Below, piece after piece: positions 11,270 through 23,700 of a stretch of DNA of 64,000 bases. Position numbers and translations under genes: made by a program. The notes under the pieces were generated by a model. The model worked only from the letters and a program-made list of their open reading frames with translations, had not been told where the DNA came from and did no database searches. The DNA comes from Paguma larvata (taxonomy: Eukaryota > Chordata > Mammalia > Carnivora > Viverridae), in the NCBI GenBank assembly GCA_030068075.1, contig CM057839.1, positions 48,636,960 to 48,700,959 on the forward strand. Reading direction: 5' to 3'. Within the stretch, counting starts at the first letter, position 1. Each line of letters starts with the position of its first letter.

Positions 11270-12215
11270 GAACACAGATTCCGCACAACTAAAGTACAGA
11301 ATTTAACTTCATTTGAATATTACTGTTACTGATTCTTCTGCTGACCAGAATCAGAAATACTATGTTAATCATGGGGGTAAATATTTCTAAAAACTCCCCT
11401 TTCTCACTCACTGAAGGCTATTCACTCACTTATCTATTAAGAATGGTCTTAATATCTAGTAATTACTTTTTACTATTCATTATTTGGGTTACAAATAAAA
11501 CCTAAGCACACTATTTTTCTGATTTTACAGATAGAGAAATATAGGTATTAACTAGTAGCATCTTCCACTGACAGGTGTTAATATTTCTTTGTGATCAACG
11601 AAAAAAAATTTTTATTACTACCTGTGAAGTCATTGCTTAGTTCTTAACTGAAAATACCTTATTGGTGCTGGTTAAACTATTTTCATCTTACTACACTCCT
11701 GCAAGGTTTCGTTTCATTTTTTCTGATTATTATTGTCATAATCAGTCCTTGGCTTTCTACCTTTTATAGAAAATATGCATATTTGCTTATTTTACTGTCA
11801 ATTTGAAAACAAATCAAACAGGAGGAAAGCCAATTATGTAGTAAAACACAACATACTCTTTCTGATGACAAAGTATTCCTATGGAAATTTAAGCTTTACT
11901 CTAATTAGATGCAAGAGTTTGTTCACTTTCTGCATATGGCACATACATCATGGAGGTATGGAAAACTGTTTGTCCAAAAGGTGTTTTCCTGCTTGACCTT
12001 CATCTCCTCTCGTCTTAGCTACAGTTGACTATTAATTATTCTTCTTGCAGGTCCCTTTGAGATATATATTTTGACAATCAGTTAAGCCTGCTAGTGAAAA
12101 TTCTGCTTTTTTAATGTAGATATGACAATGCAAGAGGATGATACACTCGTCTTCAGGGCACACGAAGCTTGAGGTTGCTACTCTGAGGCTAATGTTTGGG
12201 AGGTATAGTGCAGTC
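11270..12215. other. non-genic sequence, nothing recognised
   Basis: AT-rich with no gene, RNA or repeat family recognised. Confidence 0.4.
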
Positions 12216-12227
12216 ATTTATAATCAT

Positions 12228-12435
12228 GGGAAACCTGGGTGGCTCAGTCAGTGAAGTGTCTGAATTCAGCTCAGATAATGATTTTACAGTTCGTGGGTTT
12301 GAGCCCCACATCAGACTCCATGCTGACGCTGCGGAGCCTCCTCGGGATTCTCTCTCTCTTCCTCTCTCTTTGGCCCTTCCCCACTCATGCGTGCTCTCTC
12401 TCTCTCTCTCAAAATAGATAAATAAACTTAAAAAG
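12228..12435 (+). mobile_element. CAN-SINE, plus strand
   Basis: AAACCTGGGTGGCTCAGTCA head, GTGGGTTTGAGCCCCACATC B-box region, long CT tract and AATAAACTTAAAA tail. The flanking 12-bp duplication ATTTATAATCAT (12216-12227 and 12436-12447) is exact, though the element itself has several substitutions. Confidence 0.95.
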
Positions 12436-12447
12436 ATTTATAATCAT

Positions 12448-13079
12448 ACTTAATCAGTGTCCCTTAGAGTCTGAACAAATGGACCATGGACAGATGAATT
12501 TCTACATGGAAGGAAGGAAGAAATTCTTTTAATCAGGTACAGGGCAACATGATCCCCTGAAAACCCAAAGTGAAGGAGATAAAAATCTGAACATGGAAGC
12601 CTTGACATGGGAAATGATAGGCTCTGAAGATAAACTTCACCTATTTCAAAATTTGGTCTGAATCAAGTTCAGTTTGTGACAAAAGATTCGACTAAAGAAA
12701 AATGAAAAGGGGTAAATATTTCTAAAAACTCTCCTTCGAAATAATGAGCTCCTTGCCTCTTGTCATTAATGTTAAGCCATCACCTCCAAATAGCAGAGAC
12801 TCCATTTATCTGTAGTCTGGTGGCTTGTAATTGACATTTCTCTTTAGGCTCATCAATTTTAAGCCTTCTCAACAATAAATAAATGGACTCTGCTTGACTC
12901 TAGTAGAGAGTCTTAGAATTTATTAATTTACTCCAATAATAGTCAATCACCAGAGGAAGGTATTCTTTCAACACCTTCACTACCCAAAATGCCTTTCCTA
13001 TATTCTTACCTAGCAAACTGTACCTAATAGGTATTAAAATTATTGAAATATTGACTGAATTAAAAAATTAATGCAATAT
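12448..13079. other. non-genic sequence, nothing recognised
   Basis: No gene or repeat recognised. Confidence 0.4.
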
Positions 13080-13620
13080 GTTAAATTTGGTGCCAAAGAG
13101 CATGCATTCATAATTCCTTTTCAAAAATAAGTAACAATATTCATTAAGAAGTCTAGATTCCATTTATTTGAACCAAAAATTCCACTACTGGATATTTGTT
13201 TTCCTGATACATGATATATGTGTGCAAAGACAAATGTAGTAGGATGTAGGATAAGATGTAGTAGGATGTAGGATAAAATTATTTGTGATACTAAAATACT
13301 ACACACAAAGTAAAATTCTTCAAATAAAAAAAATGTTAAAAATATTTTATCCCCACATGAGGGGTTAAATGAGAACCATGCAGCCATTTTAAAGAAATAT
13401 GTGTTAGAATGTGTTTGTGTACACACACATATATAAAATGTACATAAGCAGGCATTATGTTTACAAAAAATGTGTATGGCATGTATAAATAATATAGGTG
13501 TATTTATCATACATGTTATAACATACATATGACACACAGATATGAAAAGAGCTCCAACATGTAATTTAAAAATGCAATATACAGAGCAGTATTACATACT
13601 ATCCATGTCAGTCCTAGAAA
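13080..13620 (+). mobile_element. probable ancient L1M 3'-region fragment, plus strand
   Basis: AAAATTCCACTACTGG, GGTTAAATGAGAACCATGCAGCCATTTTAAAGAA and GAAAAGAGCTCCAACATGTAA resemble the region after ORF2 in very old L1M elements (TGGAATACTATGCAGCCATTAAAAA, then GATCTCCAAGATAT). Divergence is high, so class and edges are tentative. Confidence 0.42.
13234..13277. repeat. 22-bp unit duplicated in tandem
   Basis: Two adjacent copies beginning ATGTAGTAGGATGTAGGATA, differing only at the last base. This is a local duplication inside old repeat DNA. Confidence 0.85.
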
Positions 13621-15700
13621 CCATTCTAATTTCTGTCAATACTCTATCTGTGAGTAAATACTCTAAGACTCTATCCATGAGTAAGTAAATTGTGTTCTGT
13701 TGTACAATAGGACACCAAACTGCAAAGGAAGTGAATGAACTACAATATGCTTGTATTTGAAATACTTTTGAACCAAATTAAAAAAAAAATGAAAACAAAG
13801 AATGTTTTTAATAAAATTCAAAAATAGGCAAAATCGAACTATAGAATTTAGTTATCATATTATAGTGATAAAAACAAAGGAGAAAGTAAAGAAGTGAACA
13901 CCATAAAATTCCACACCGTGATAGCAATAAAGAGTAGATTGTCATTAGCAGGAACCGTGTGTGTGTGTGTGTGCAGGCTTGTGTGAAAGCAATGCTGTAT
14001 TTATTGAATTTGGTAGTGATTACATTGTAGTTCATGTTATAATTCATTCATTACATTAATATTTTATACACTTTTTATATGTGGTATTTAATGATTAAAA
14101 ATCCTAAGATGAAATATAAGTTGATAATTAGTATGCACATTATGTCTATATTTGTATTAAGGGGAGAATGTGGCATATTTACCAATGTCTGTTCTTATAT
14201 GTACATATGTGATTGTATAAAGGAAAACCAGTAAGTTGAAATGAGTAAGTACACTGGGGAAGAGACATAATAAAACAGAGATTTTGCCCATATTGTCATT
14301 AGACGAAACACTAGCCTAGTGAGTTTATTTTTTCTCTTCAAGAACTGCTTTTCAATTATTTGGTAGAAGGGCTAAGCTTTTAAAAATATGTTTTTCTTCA
14401 TTTGTTAAATTAGAAAAATATCGAGTACGTATGCTTGGTTTTTCTAAATTGTATAAATATATTTGAAGTCTAATCTAAAGAAGTTTTCAATTAGCTACCT
14501 TGAAATATTTTGTATTAATCAAGTTCCACTACATAAACTTTTATAATATATTGCAGCACTGAAAACAACAAATTGACCTAACATCATGAGAAAATGAATT
14601 AACCGAATGGATTGAATGAATTTATTAATTTCTAGTTGTATCCACGTTACATTTCTTAGTTTATTAGGGGAAAATGACAGCAGAACAAAAAACAAAATAA
14701 ATATTTAAAATAAAATAATCTAGTAAACACATGCAATTACTTCAATTACTTGTAAACTGTATATTTGTGTGTGTGTGTGTAGCCATAGAATACATTTATC
14801 AATGCAATGAGAATGCAATTGTTTGCATTGGAGTGGATAACCCACCCGTTTCTTACGTGGCTATTATTGCTGTATTGCTTCAGTATAAGGTGAGAGGTGA
14901 TTCTGTTCAGTCTTCATCTCTGTGTTCAGACTTCAGGGAAGTCTGAAGGTGTCTTCTGAAATCCGAAGTATGTTCTAAACTTGTTTTATGAGAGTGACAC
15001 ACAATAAGTAGTGATGAATGAGTTTCTCCTTGTGGTCATGAACTTTTGCAGAAATACTCCATTAACTTTAAATCTTTTGAAAATATCGTGCTTCAAAGAG
15101 GGGCTATAAAAAAATTGAAAGTAATCCTGTGTTTCTTAAGGAGATGCTTCAGCTTTTCAGTATATAGTAAGAATTTGAAATTTTTCTTTAGGTTTAATTT
15201 ATACAGCTATATCGTTCCTTGGACTGCAGTGTGCTGGAGATCACATTAATATGGTCCACTCTACTGATTGAGATTCTATAAGCAGTTGAAATAAAACAAA
15301 CAAGAAGCATGGTTCAAAATATGACTTAGAAATAAAACCAAAATTGCTGCAAGTAGTTCAGTTAATTTCATTATTGAATATTTTATGTATTTTCAGTAGA
15401 ATCAGTGATTGGTGATTGTTTCTTTGAAGTCTTACACCTTCAGTTGCCTGATCATTTGGCTCTAGAGTCCCCAGCAATGGAGACTGGGAAGGAAGTCGAA
15501 GAATGTGGGAGTATGTGTCTATGTCCACTTTCTTTTGCCTTTTCCCACTCTGGGGGAATAGTCATTGTTATTCTGCCTACCGGAAAGATTGCCATTTTGG
15601 TTAATGCTCTTTTAGAATGTGTAGGATTCAGGTTAGGAACTTAGGGGAACTTGGATACAAAAAAGGGATCTTTATGCACTTTGTGAACTTGAAAATTCTT
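13621..15700. other. 2 kb AT-rich, no gene recognised
   Basis: Two short (GT)n tracts lie at 13957-13973 and 14765-14780. Short open frames (for example 14731-14946 and 15405-15644) show no recognisable domain and no conserved splice context I can defend. Confidence 0.4.
13957..13973 (+). repeat. (GT)n microsatellite
   Basis: GTGTGTGTGTGTGTGTG between CAGGAACC and CAGGCTTG. Confidence 0.85.
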
Positions 15701-15810
15701 TTAAATTTTTAATGACTCAGTGTTCTTATCTATAAAAGGAGGATGATCATGCTTACAAGTTTGTTTTTTAAATTAAAAGAGATCATTTATGTGCTACAGC
15801 AGATAATATT
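15700..15810 (+). mobile_element. MIR fragment, plus strand
   Basis: ACTCAGTGTTCTTATCTATAAAAGGAGGATGATCATGCTTAC, then AAATTAAAAGAGATCAT, resembles the MIR core (CTCAGTTTCCTCATCTGTAAAATGGGGATAATAAT followed by the AGGATTAAATGAG stretch). Highly diverged. Confidence 0.5.
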
Positions 15811-15924
15811 GATCTGAAGGTAAAAAATTAGTGCAAAGGTTGTGTAGTAATGATTATGGTCAAACATTAAGAAGTATTATATTTGTTAGTATAGTATGGC
15901 AAGGTATACATTAGTTCTCACATT

Positions 15925-16085
15925 TAAAAATCAATATTTTATTTAATAAAAATATTAAATATTATAAGTACTGTATATAAAATATATAATTTTCATTTTT
16001 AATTTATTTTATTACTTTATTATTTTATTGTTTTAATTTATAAATAATATATAAATATAAAAATATAATATTAAACATAATGGAT
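15925..16085. repeat. AT-rich low-complexity tract
   Basis: About 160 bp of nearly pure A/T with TTTATTTTATTA and AAATATAAAAATATAA motifs. Confidence 0.7.
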
Positions 16086-16279
16086 CACACTTACAAAAGC
16101 AGCATACTTATATGTGTTAGGTGCAAGCTAAATAAGAAATGTGCAATATTCTTATAAATAATACCATAAATTTATTGATAGACATAAAAAATCTGAATAA
16201 ATAGAGGCTCGAGGATATATGGATGAAAAAAGTCAATTTTGTAAAACTGTAATCTATTCCCCAAGAAATCTACAATAGT

Positions 16280-16548
16280 ATAATGGAGTTCTGAGGAGAA
16301 CACCTCTGGGTTACAAACTGTCAGTTTCTCCCTGTAGCTTTGCATTGCAGAGAGCAGAGGGATCTCTCTCCTGATTCCTCTAGAGTTCTAATCTCATTAA
16401 TGAGGGCTCCACCCTTTAAATCTCACCTAATCTTAATTATCTCCTAAAGGACCCACCTCCTAATATTATCACCTTGAGAATAATCTTGACTTTCAGAAGA
16501 CAAATTTTGGAGGACACAAATACTTAGTCCATAACCCTAACTTATTGC
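16280..16548 (-). mobile_element. MaLR-type LTR (MLT1/MST/THE1 class), minus strand
   Basis: GAGGGCTCCACCCTTTAAATCTCACCTAATC, CCCACCTCCTAATATTATCACCTTGAGAA and GAGGACACAAATACTTAGTCCATAA follow, in order, the reverse complement of the first part of a MaLR LTR (which on its own strand reads GTCCCCCCAAAATTC.. GGAGGTGGGGCC.. GGGTGGGGCC). The family is an ancient non-autonomous ERVL relative. No internal or coding sequence is attached. Confidence 0.7.
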
Positions 16549-16784
16549 CTAACAGAATGGGTGGCCTTTTCTCATTTCTCATCTTTGTTAGCTTCTATCC
16601 ACATTCTAGCATGTTCAAATCCACTCCTTCTTAAAACATTTTATTCTCTCTGTTTCTTTCCTTCCACTCTCTGTCTCTGTCCTCTCATTGTCTCTCTGTC
16701 TGTCTTTCTTGAAGCATTGTGCCTATTTGATTAAGTAGTGTCATTTCATCTCAGGGAGTTATATAATCTACTTTTAATATTGAC
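16549..16784. other. pyrimidine-rich spacer
   Basis: Contains CTCTGTCTCTGTCCTCTC and TCTGTCTGTCTTTC near 16670-16710. No gene or repeat family recognised. Confidence 0.4.
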
Positions 16785-16960
16785 CAGTTTTGGTAATTTG
16801 GCCAAGTTAATTTCTCTGAGCTTCATCATGGATTTGCTAATGGTTATTTCATCATAGGCTTTAAAGAAACTTAAAGGATAAAGAAGTAGCACATACAAAT
16901 AATGCTGATACTTATTAGCCCATACTAGGCATTTGATAAATATTAGTTTGTGTTACTAAT
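16785..16960 (+). mobile_element. MIR fragment, plus strand
   Basis: GGTAATTTGGCCAAGTTAATTTCTCTGAGCTTCATCA resembles the MIR stretch TGACCTTGGGCAAGTTACTTAACCTCTCTGAGCCTCA. A later GATACTTATTAGCCC fits the GCACATAGTAAGC end. Confidence 0.55.
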
Positions 16961-18010
16961 CTACAATCTGTTGTATGTTTCTTTATCAATGGTAAATGTA
17001 TTTGGCAAAAGATATGGGATAACTCAATAAACATTAATTTAAACAAATGAATTCTGTACTTGTCCCACTCAAAAGAAATCTGAAGATAGATATTCAAAAG
17101 AAGGTATAGAAATTCAGTAATATACTCAAGACTTATGCTCATTCTGCCTTTCCACTCAATCACCTACATGTGTGTGTTGGCCTGTAGTTGCTTTCTTGTG
17201 TCTTCACTGGTTTCAAGATGGATATTGCATCTTCAGTATCATGTACCCTTCTCAATTAGAAGAAGGATGAAGGATAAAAATTCTTACACTTAGATACATT
17301 TTCCTTTGAATTTGAGAAATTTCATCTTATCCATGTATTTTTATTTAGATGATATTGGATAGTGCTATATCTATGTCCACCTCTAGCAACAGGGAATATT
17401 GGACAGTTGAGCTTTCCATCTGGAATATAAGAGGCTAATAATAAGAGGGAAGTGAGTGCATTGTTCTTCCATGGCGACCGCCCTGGCTTCCATGACAGAA
17501 TGTTATGCTGGCTTTTCTTCTTGCTCTCCAAAAGCAATGTCTCTGTATCTTTTACTCCTATTGTCACTCATCTCCAGTTCTTCTGAAATCCAATTGCACT
17601 TTACTTTGAACAACAATTCAAAGTGTATAGCCTAGTTTATAAATTAATAACCATCTTAAAATTTTACACCATTGCACTGCAAATGGTAGACTCACTTCAT
17701 CCTTCGCCACTCTTCATAAAGCTCGATGCTCCAGAGGTTCATCATTTTCCAGTTCCTCCTGCCTGATCAGATCTCAGCAGTAATGAATGACGTGAGAAAT
17801 ATTTAGGTCATATATCTTTAGGAAAATAACATAACCCAATCCAGCTAATGTCAAAATAAGAAACAAACCTATATGGGAGTGAAATTTACTTCTTTAGAAA
17901 ATCAAACCAGGCTAGTTTTCTGGTTTTCATTTTGCCTATTTTTTTCTTTTATATTCCAGTTGCCAAAAAACCACTTTTGGGTACCATCAATTACTGAAAA
18001 TGTATATTTT
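16961..18010. other. 1 kb without recognised genes or repeats
   Basis: AT-rich, nothing recognised. Confidence 0.4.
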
Positions 18011-18012
18011 AA

Positions 18013-18240
18013 TAATGGAAAAAGCATGATACTTGGAGTCAAAAGTTTCACTTGGGAGTTTCACTTCCCCATGTTTTGAGCACTATGGCCTTAATGTTAT
18101 TATTTTGAAGCCAGCTTCTTCACTTTATGAATTGATAATGATAATGTTACCCATAGTGGTGGTGTAGATAATAATAGTGGTAAAATCTGGCACATAGAAC
18201 AGACTGAACAAATTTGCCTTGGTTTTACATTGGTCAAATA
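18013..18240 (+). mobile_element. MIR, plus strand
   Basis: AGCATGATACTTGGAGTCAAAAG matches the MIR head (AGAGCATGGACTTTGGAGTC). It is followed by CTTCTTCACTTTATGAATTGATAATGATAATGTTACCC and ends TCTGGCACATAGAACAG. The order and spacing support a nearly full-length but diverged MIR. Confidence 0.65.
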
Positions 18241-19004
18241 ATATACTGTTTCTCTAAGCAGCATTTTAGCATGTTGATTTGAAGGCAGTATATATAGTAA
18301 TTTGAATTAGAACTTAAAATCATTAGTGTTTCCATGAGGACATTAGTGATTTATTATACTCATTTTCTAAAAATTTATAAGTTTTTAATTTATTGAAATA
18401 CTGTGTCTCAAAGTTTCCCAATTTTTATATGTTTTTCCATTTTCTGCAGAGAGAAGCTGTTTTATATGCTTGATAAGTAATGGAGAGGAAACCCAAAAAA
18501 TAATACATGGACACTTCAAATATAAACACATTTACTCCAATACACTAACATCAGTCACAATTATTCATTCTACTCTGGAGTACTGTCACACCTGTTGAGG
18601 TGCTATGTTCAATAATAAATGATGTCTGGTGTGAAGACAAAAGGAAATTGTAGGTGATGTGGCAATCTTTAGGACAAACTAGGAAGATGAGTTATGTGAA
18701 TTTCCAAAGAATTGTGGGGAAATGAGTTGTTTGCTCATTTTCAAGCTCACCCCCATAAACATATGCAAGTATCTTAATTTCTTAAAAAGCCGAAGCTACA
18801 GCTGATGGTTTGACACTTTTTTTTGACAAATTGCTATTAAAAAATCAGGCAAATTATGCTGTGATTTTTAATAATATATAAAATATTGAAAATAAAATAT
18901 TTCACACTTACATGTTTTGTTTAATATTTCTCATCTAAAATACTCCCCTGCTTTCCTTTTAACTCATTTTTTATAGAGTTAGGAAATCAAAAAAAATGTT
19001 CTTC
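18241..19004. other. non-genic sequence, nothing recognised
   Basis: AT-rich with no gene or repeat recognised. Confidence 0.4.
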
Positions 19005-19560
19005 TATTGGGTATGGCAAGCTTCTTTTTGAAAGCAGTACATCAAACTCTTCCCTGATATCTGGAGTTGTACTGACCAAATTAATACCTAGGATATGCCA
19101 CCTTAGATTTTTCACTGCTGTTTTGAAAGTGTTAATCTTGTCTCTTTTTATCTCAGACTCTGTGCACCATTCTGCTAACCTTATTTCCTCAAACGATCAA
19201 TACTCTCTTACCATCTAGAATTTGTTTACATGGTCCCTTCTGTCTGGAATGGACTTTTCCCTCTCTGTTGACATGACTGACACCTTTTCGGTCTTTAGGT
19301 TGCAGTCAAAAGGTTACAACTTCCAGAAGGTGTTCTCTGACCTTCTATACTACTTAGGTCTTCTGAAATATGTGTCCCTAAAGCTCTCTGTATTTCTTCT
19401 ATCATAACACTAATCAAAATTGGTTATAAGTATGAATTTAATCATCTGTTTCCCAGAAGCTCTTGGAGGCAGAGACTGGATCTGTGTTATTCACTGCTTC
19501 AAATATGCCACCTAATACTGTGTCTGGCAGAGAGATGATGCTTAATGAATACTTAACTAA
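19005..19560 (+). mobile_element. L2 LINE 3' end, plus strand
   Basis: TCTGTCTGGAATGGACTTTTCCC, GTGTTCTCTGACCTTC, ATCATAACACTAATCAAAATTG, then TCTTGGAGGCAGAGACTGGATCTGTGTTATTCA and GATGCTTAATGAATACTTAA follow the last 500 bp of L2 in order (CGTCTGGAATGCCCTTCCC.. CTTGAGGGCAGGGACTGTGTC.. GCTCAATAAATGTTTG). Non-coding fossil. Confidence 0.7.
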
Positions 19561-22045
19561 ACTTAAATAATGGATTTTCGGGCTCCCTAAAAGCAGAGAT
19601 TCCAGACTCCTCTTCCTCTGCATCCTCCAAATGGCATTGCACAAATTCTGGAGTATATCAGAAGTCCTCAATACTTATTAAGTGCATTCCAAGAATCTTA
19701 GAGCTAGGTGTTTCATAAACAGTCTAACATAAAATTGTCAATTTATAGTACGTTAGGGAAGCGAAAGACCAAAGGGCCTAAAGATGGGTTTCATTTGACT
19801 CAGATCTTCCAGTCATTTAATAAGGATTTTGGCATAGGGATAGATCTAATTTCAAAGTTAAAGTGTATTTGTAGCCACTAAAAGGTTATCATGATTATCA
19901 TAACCAAATGTCATTTGCAAGTTATTTCCTTAGCGTTAGAAATAATGATTCCTGTTGGATACATAGCCATTATAGAAATTCTCATAAAGGATTGTTAAAT
20001 TTGAGAAGTTTGTCAAGATTTTCTACAGTCTGATGCCATTGGTATAAGTGAAAAGACTTTCAAAAATGTAGTTTCTTGTTTCCACTCCACATAAACACAT
20101 GTGTGCACACATAACATGTATAAACATTCCTCTACTGTTCGGATATGCTTCAATTTAGAGAAAAAATTAAGACAGTAAAATTTGAGCAATTTTCTGGTGG
20201 ATATAGTAATGGTCAATTTTCTTTAATGCTAAGTTATTCCCTTGGTTTTTAGTTAAATATTGAGAGTAATGAATTTATCCTTTGAGGGAACTAAAGGAGC
20301 TGCATAGTCCTCTGTACCAGTCATCCTTAAAAGTTCTATGAACGAGTCAAAGTCTCCTTAAGTGACTTACATACCAAATTGTTTAATTGGGTCCATCACA
20401 TAAGGAAAAAAGATATTCATCATATACACTTTCTTTTTTCTTTAAGAATGAAACCACAGAACTTGACAAGACATTTTCTATGTTAATTAAAATTTTGAAT
20501 ATTTTTCCTAACTTAAAATGCTGAACTCTTTTGTAGAAGCATGGTGCAATTTCACACATCCCCTTCTTATTTTATGCCTGACAAATGATATATATAAATG
20601 CTAAGGATAAAACAAGTCCTTTGCTCTTTTTGCTACACAAAAAGTTGCCTATATCTGTTAATGTCTTTTTCTCATGTTTCCATGTTTCTCATGTTTCTCA
20701 TGTGGTCCTAGTAAGTAGTATCTACCTTTCTGCTTTGAAATTACCTTGCCGGAATACCTCATGTTAGGCAGAAACCTAGTTATGATTTATTGATAAACAG
20801 CCAATATTACCATAAAATATATGGCAACTTCAAGCCTGAAGAGTTGTCGTAGGCGGAAGTAGTGATAGACTTCTTCCATCCATGAACAAGGAAATAACTC
20901 AGCTTCCATGATATTATTCTTCAGATAGTAAAGCAAGATGACAAAATGTGATTTTTTATAATTAATAATTTTACCAGCAATTACAATTTAGACATGTTTA
21001 GAACCTAGAAGTCTAATGAGTTGTTTTTACACTGAAGAGTTCATAGGAATTCTAACAGATATTGGTGGATATATGAATTTGACATTTTATGCTGACCACA
21101 ATTCAAATAGTATATCTAAAGGTAACATGAATTCCTAATTGTGTGTGGGCATATCTGTGTGTTTGTGCATGTGTCAGAGAACTAATAAATTCTCTCTTTC
21201 CCAAAACCCAAACATCTCCATCATGAATGCATTAAATTAGAGGAAGAGAGATGAGACCTGTAACAGGAAAGGATTGCATATTGTTATTATAAATGTGTAG
21301 GGTAATTTTTAATCCTTTACTCTCATTTAATAAACTTGTGATGGCAAGGTAGGTGTAATTAGAGCTGTCAATATTGAATTCCGCATGTGCACTGCACTAT
21401 GAATTTAATTTAAATTTCTCTATTCCTGCTTTTCCCTTCCCATCACCAGTGGGAGAGATTGAAGCACTTGACTGGTGCTGTGGCAAATTGGATCCTAATA
21501 AGTATGATGCTTTACTGCTTCTTGTTTTTGCTAAGATACAACTGCACTATTTCAGAAGAACTCACCTGGGCATTAATTCAACAAGAAATGTTGGGACGAG
21601 CATTATATTTTCCACGTTTTGATATCTCAGTGAATGACTTGCATATAAAAAGGTCTGGCAGCTGGTTTTTATCATTCACTGATGTGCTTGTCATTTCAAC
21701 CTCAGGTTTGGCTGACTCAACCTCTGGGGGCTTAGAAATTATATTCTCTCACTGTTTCAAATTATTTGAGATTACAATTTTTCAATCTAAAAGTAAAGCA
21801 TAAGGTAACTGATTAATATACTTCAACATGAATTGATTTAAGAAGCGGTCTGAAAAATATCAACCTCACAGGCCTTGCTACACCTTGTTTAAAATTATGA
21901 TCATGTCCTGAGATATCAACACTAGTGCTATAAACAATTAAAAACAGATGACAATGTTTTTTTTAAAGTTAAAGATAAAATGTTTCATGAGACAAAGTCT
22001 CGTTAAATATTTTATAAATGGAGACATTCAAGAGTGACATGAAAT
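19561..22045. other. 2.5 kb without recognised genes or repeats
   Basis: Several short open frames occur, for example overlapping ones at 21374-21803, but none shows a domain. A short (CATGTTTCT)n-like run lies near 20680-20701. Confidence 0.4.
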
Positions 22046-22665
22046 ATAGGGTGTGCTGGCAAGAATCAGAGCACCTATAGCTCTCACACTCTGTGGGTAA
22101 GCATGTGAATGGGGGGACAACCACTTAGGAAGAGTTTGGCAGTGTCTGCTAAATCTGGGCGTATCCATGAAGGTGCCACAGAAATGCATATGGGTGTGGT
22201 CCTGGGATGTAGGCATCTACAAGAATTTCATAATAACATGTTTATTTAATAAGGCGGACTGGAAAAATGCAAATTTTCATCAAGAAGAATGGATAAACAA
22301 ATCGCAGGATAAGCAGAGGATGCAACAGTATCCAGCAAGGAGAATGAACAAACCACTGTCACATGGGTTAATATTAGTGTATCTCACAGATGCAATTTTA
22401 AACGCAATTATAAACCAGAGAGAAAAGAGTCATGCTCGTCAATTACATCATATTGCGTTCAGAAAGAGTAAAATCTAATCTAAGGTAATAGAAGTCACTT
22501 TGGTGGGTTACCTATGAGGGAGCTTCTGAAGTGCTGGTGATGTTCTGTCTCCAGAGGGGGTGGTGGCCAAGATTTCATTTTGTAAAAAATTCTCTGAGCT
22601 ACACATTTACCATATGCACACTTTTCTGTAGATATGTCATCTTTCTATTTAAAATGTTAATTTTA
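22046..22665 (+). mobile_element. ancient L1 3' end (L1M class), plus strand
   Basis: ACAACCACTTAGGAAGAGTTTGGCAGTGTCTGCTAAAT, ACAAGAATTTCATAATAACATG, GAATGGATAAACAAAT, CCAGAGAGAAAAGAGTC, TGATGTTCTGTCTC and GAGCTACACATTTACCATATGCAC align in order with the end of ORF2 and the 3' UTR of an old L1 (CAACCACTTGGGAAAACAGTTTGGCAG.. AACTGTACACTTAA..). It is strongly diverged and cannot encode protein. Confidence 0.6.
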
Positions 22666-22969
22666 AAAGGAGGATATGAAATGCAACAAAAAGAGAATTT
22701 CCTGTGTAAAACTAAGTCCTTAATTTTTCCTTTCTTTGTTCTCCATGGTCCTTTGTATATATTTTTATTTCAGTACATAAAACACTTTTACTATTCTATT
22801 TTATTTTTACTCAACTATATGGTAAAATTAAGTGTTCAACTATGCATTATTATTCTCATATACCCATGGTCTATCACAGTGCCTTTCACATGTTAGGTTT
22901 ATTAATAATAATGTATTTTTTTAAACCTGACATTTGTTAAGTGTTGATAATATGTTGTAACGTGTGTAT
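22666..22969. other. AT-rich non-genic spacer
   Basis: Nothing recognised. The 121-codon frame at 22531-22896 overlaps the L1 fragment and this AT-rich spacer. Confidence 0.4.
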
Positions 22970-23145
22970 TATTTAAGTTTTACAACAATCACCTGATTTA
23001 GTGATCATTATCTCTATTTTCCAGATGAGAAAACTGAAGAAGTTGGTGGTGCAGTAATTTGCTCTAGGATGCACAGCTCGTAAGTGGTGAAAACAGGATT
23101 AAAATCCAGATTCCAGATCTTAATTTCTAAACTACTGGGATATAA
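22970..23145 (-). mobile_element. MIR, minus strand
   Basis: ATTATCTCTATTTTCCAGATGAGAAAACTGAAGAAG, then TAATTTGCTCTAGGATGCACAGCTCGTAAGTGGTG and GATTAAAATCCAG, is the reverse complement of the MIR core (CCATTTTACAGATGAGGAAACTGAGG.. TCACACAGCTAGTAAGTGG). Confidence 0.8.
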
Positions 23146-23289
23146 AAGGGCAGGAAATTAAATATATCATAACACAGGCTTGCCACACAATGAGTTCTCG
23201 GTCAGTGTGAGCTATGAGAACAATATACAACTCATAGATTCATGTAACACAGTGACTATTCTTCCTGTGGAGAATTGAGGCTGGGAACA

Positions 23290-23700
23290 GGCAAATGCAT
23301 TTATTTACACACCACACACTGTGGTAGGTACTGAAGATAAAATGAATTAAAACCTCAGATGAAGTGCAAACTTTGAAAAACTGAAATTAGTAGCAAAGAC
23401 AGGAGTTAACAAAATCATCCCATTTGTTATAAGCGTCACTAAGAAATCTGTCGAATGCATAAACACACCTAACAGGGTGCTGGATGCACTGAAGAAACCA
23501 AGGATGCCATGGGACATACAACCACAGAATCCCTAGGATGATTTTGTGGAGAGGAAGGGGAGAGGAGCTATATAGGTAAAGAGCCCGAAAGAATTGCGAC
23601 TATAAAGATTTAGGGGATGGTGATGCTATGTATAAAGGTCAACCAAGCGAGTTCATCTTGAGCAGATGAAGTTGTATGTTATGAAGAAAATGTTACCAGT
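23290..23700 (-). mobile_element. probable L2 3' end, minus strand
   Basis: CACCACACACTGTGGTAGGTACTGAAGATAAAATGAATTAA resembles the reverse complement of the L2 3' end (GTGCCAGGCACTGTGCTAGGC..GGGGATACAAAGATGAATAA). The rest is too diverged to align by eye. Confidence 0.4.

Noticed and set aside
14731..14946. possible exon ending at CAGTATAAGGTGAGAG (donor-like)
   Set aside because: A single donor-like match without an acceptor, a conserved protein or a (GT)n-free frame is not enough evidence.
22531..22896. 121-codon ORF rich in hydrophobic residues, as a membrane protein
   Set aside because: The hydrophobicity follows from T-rich codons in AT-rich sequence. The first part lies in an old L1 3' UTR.
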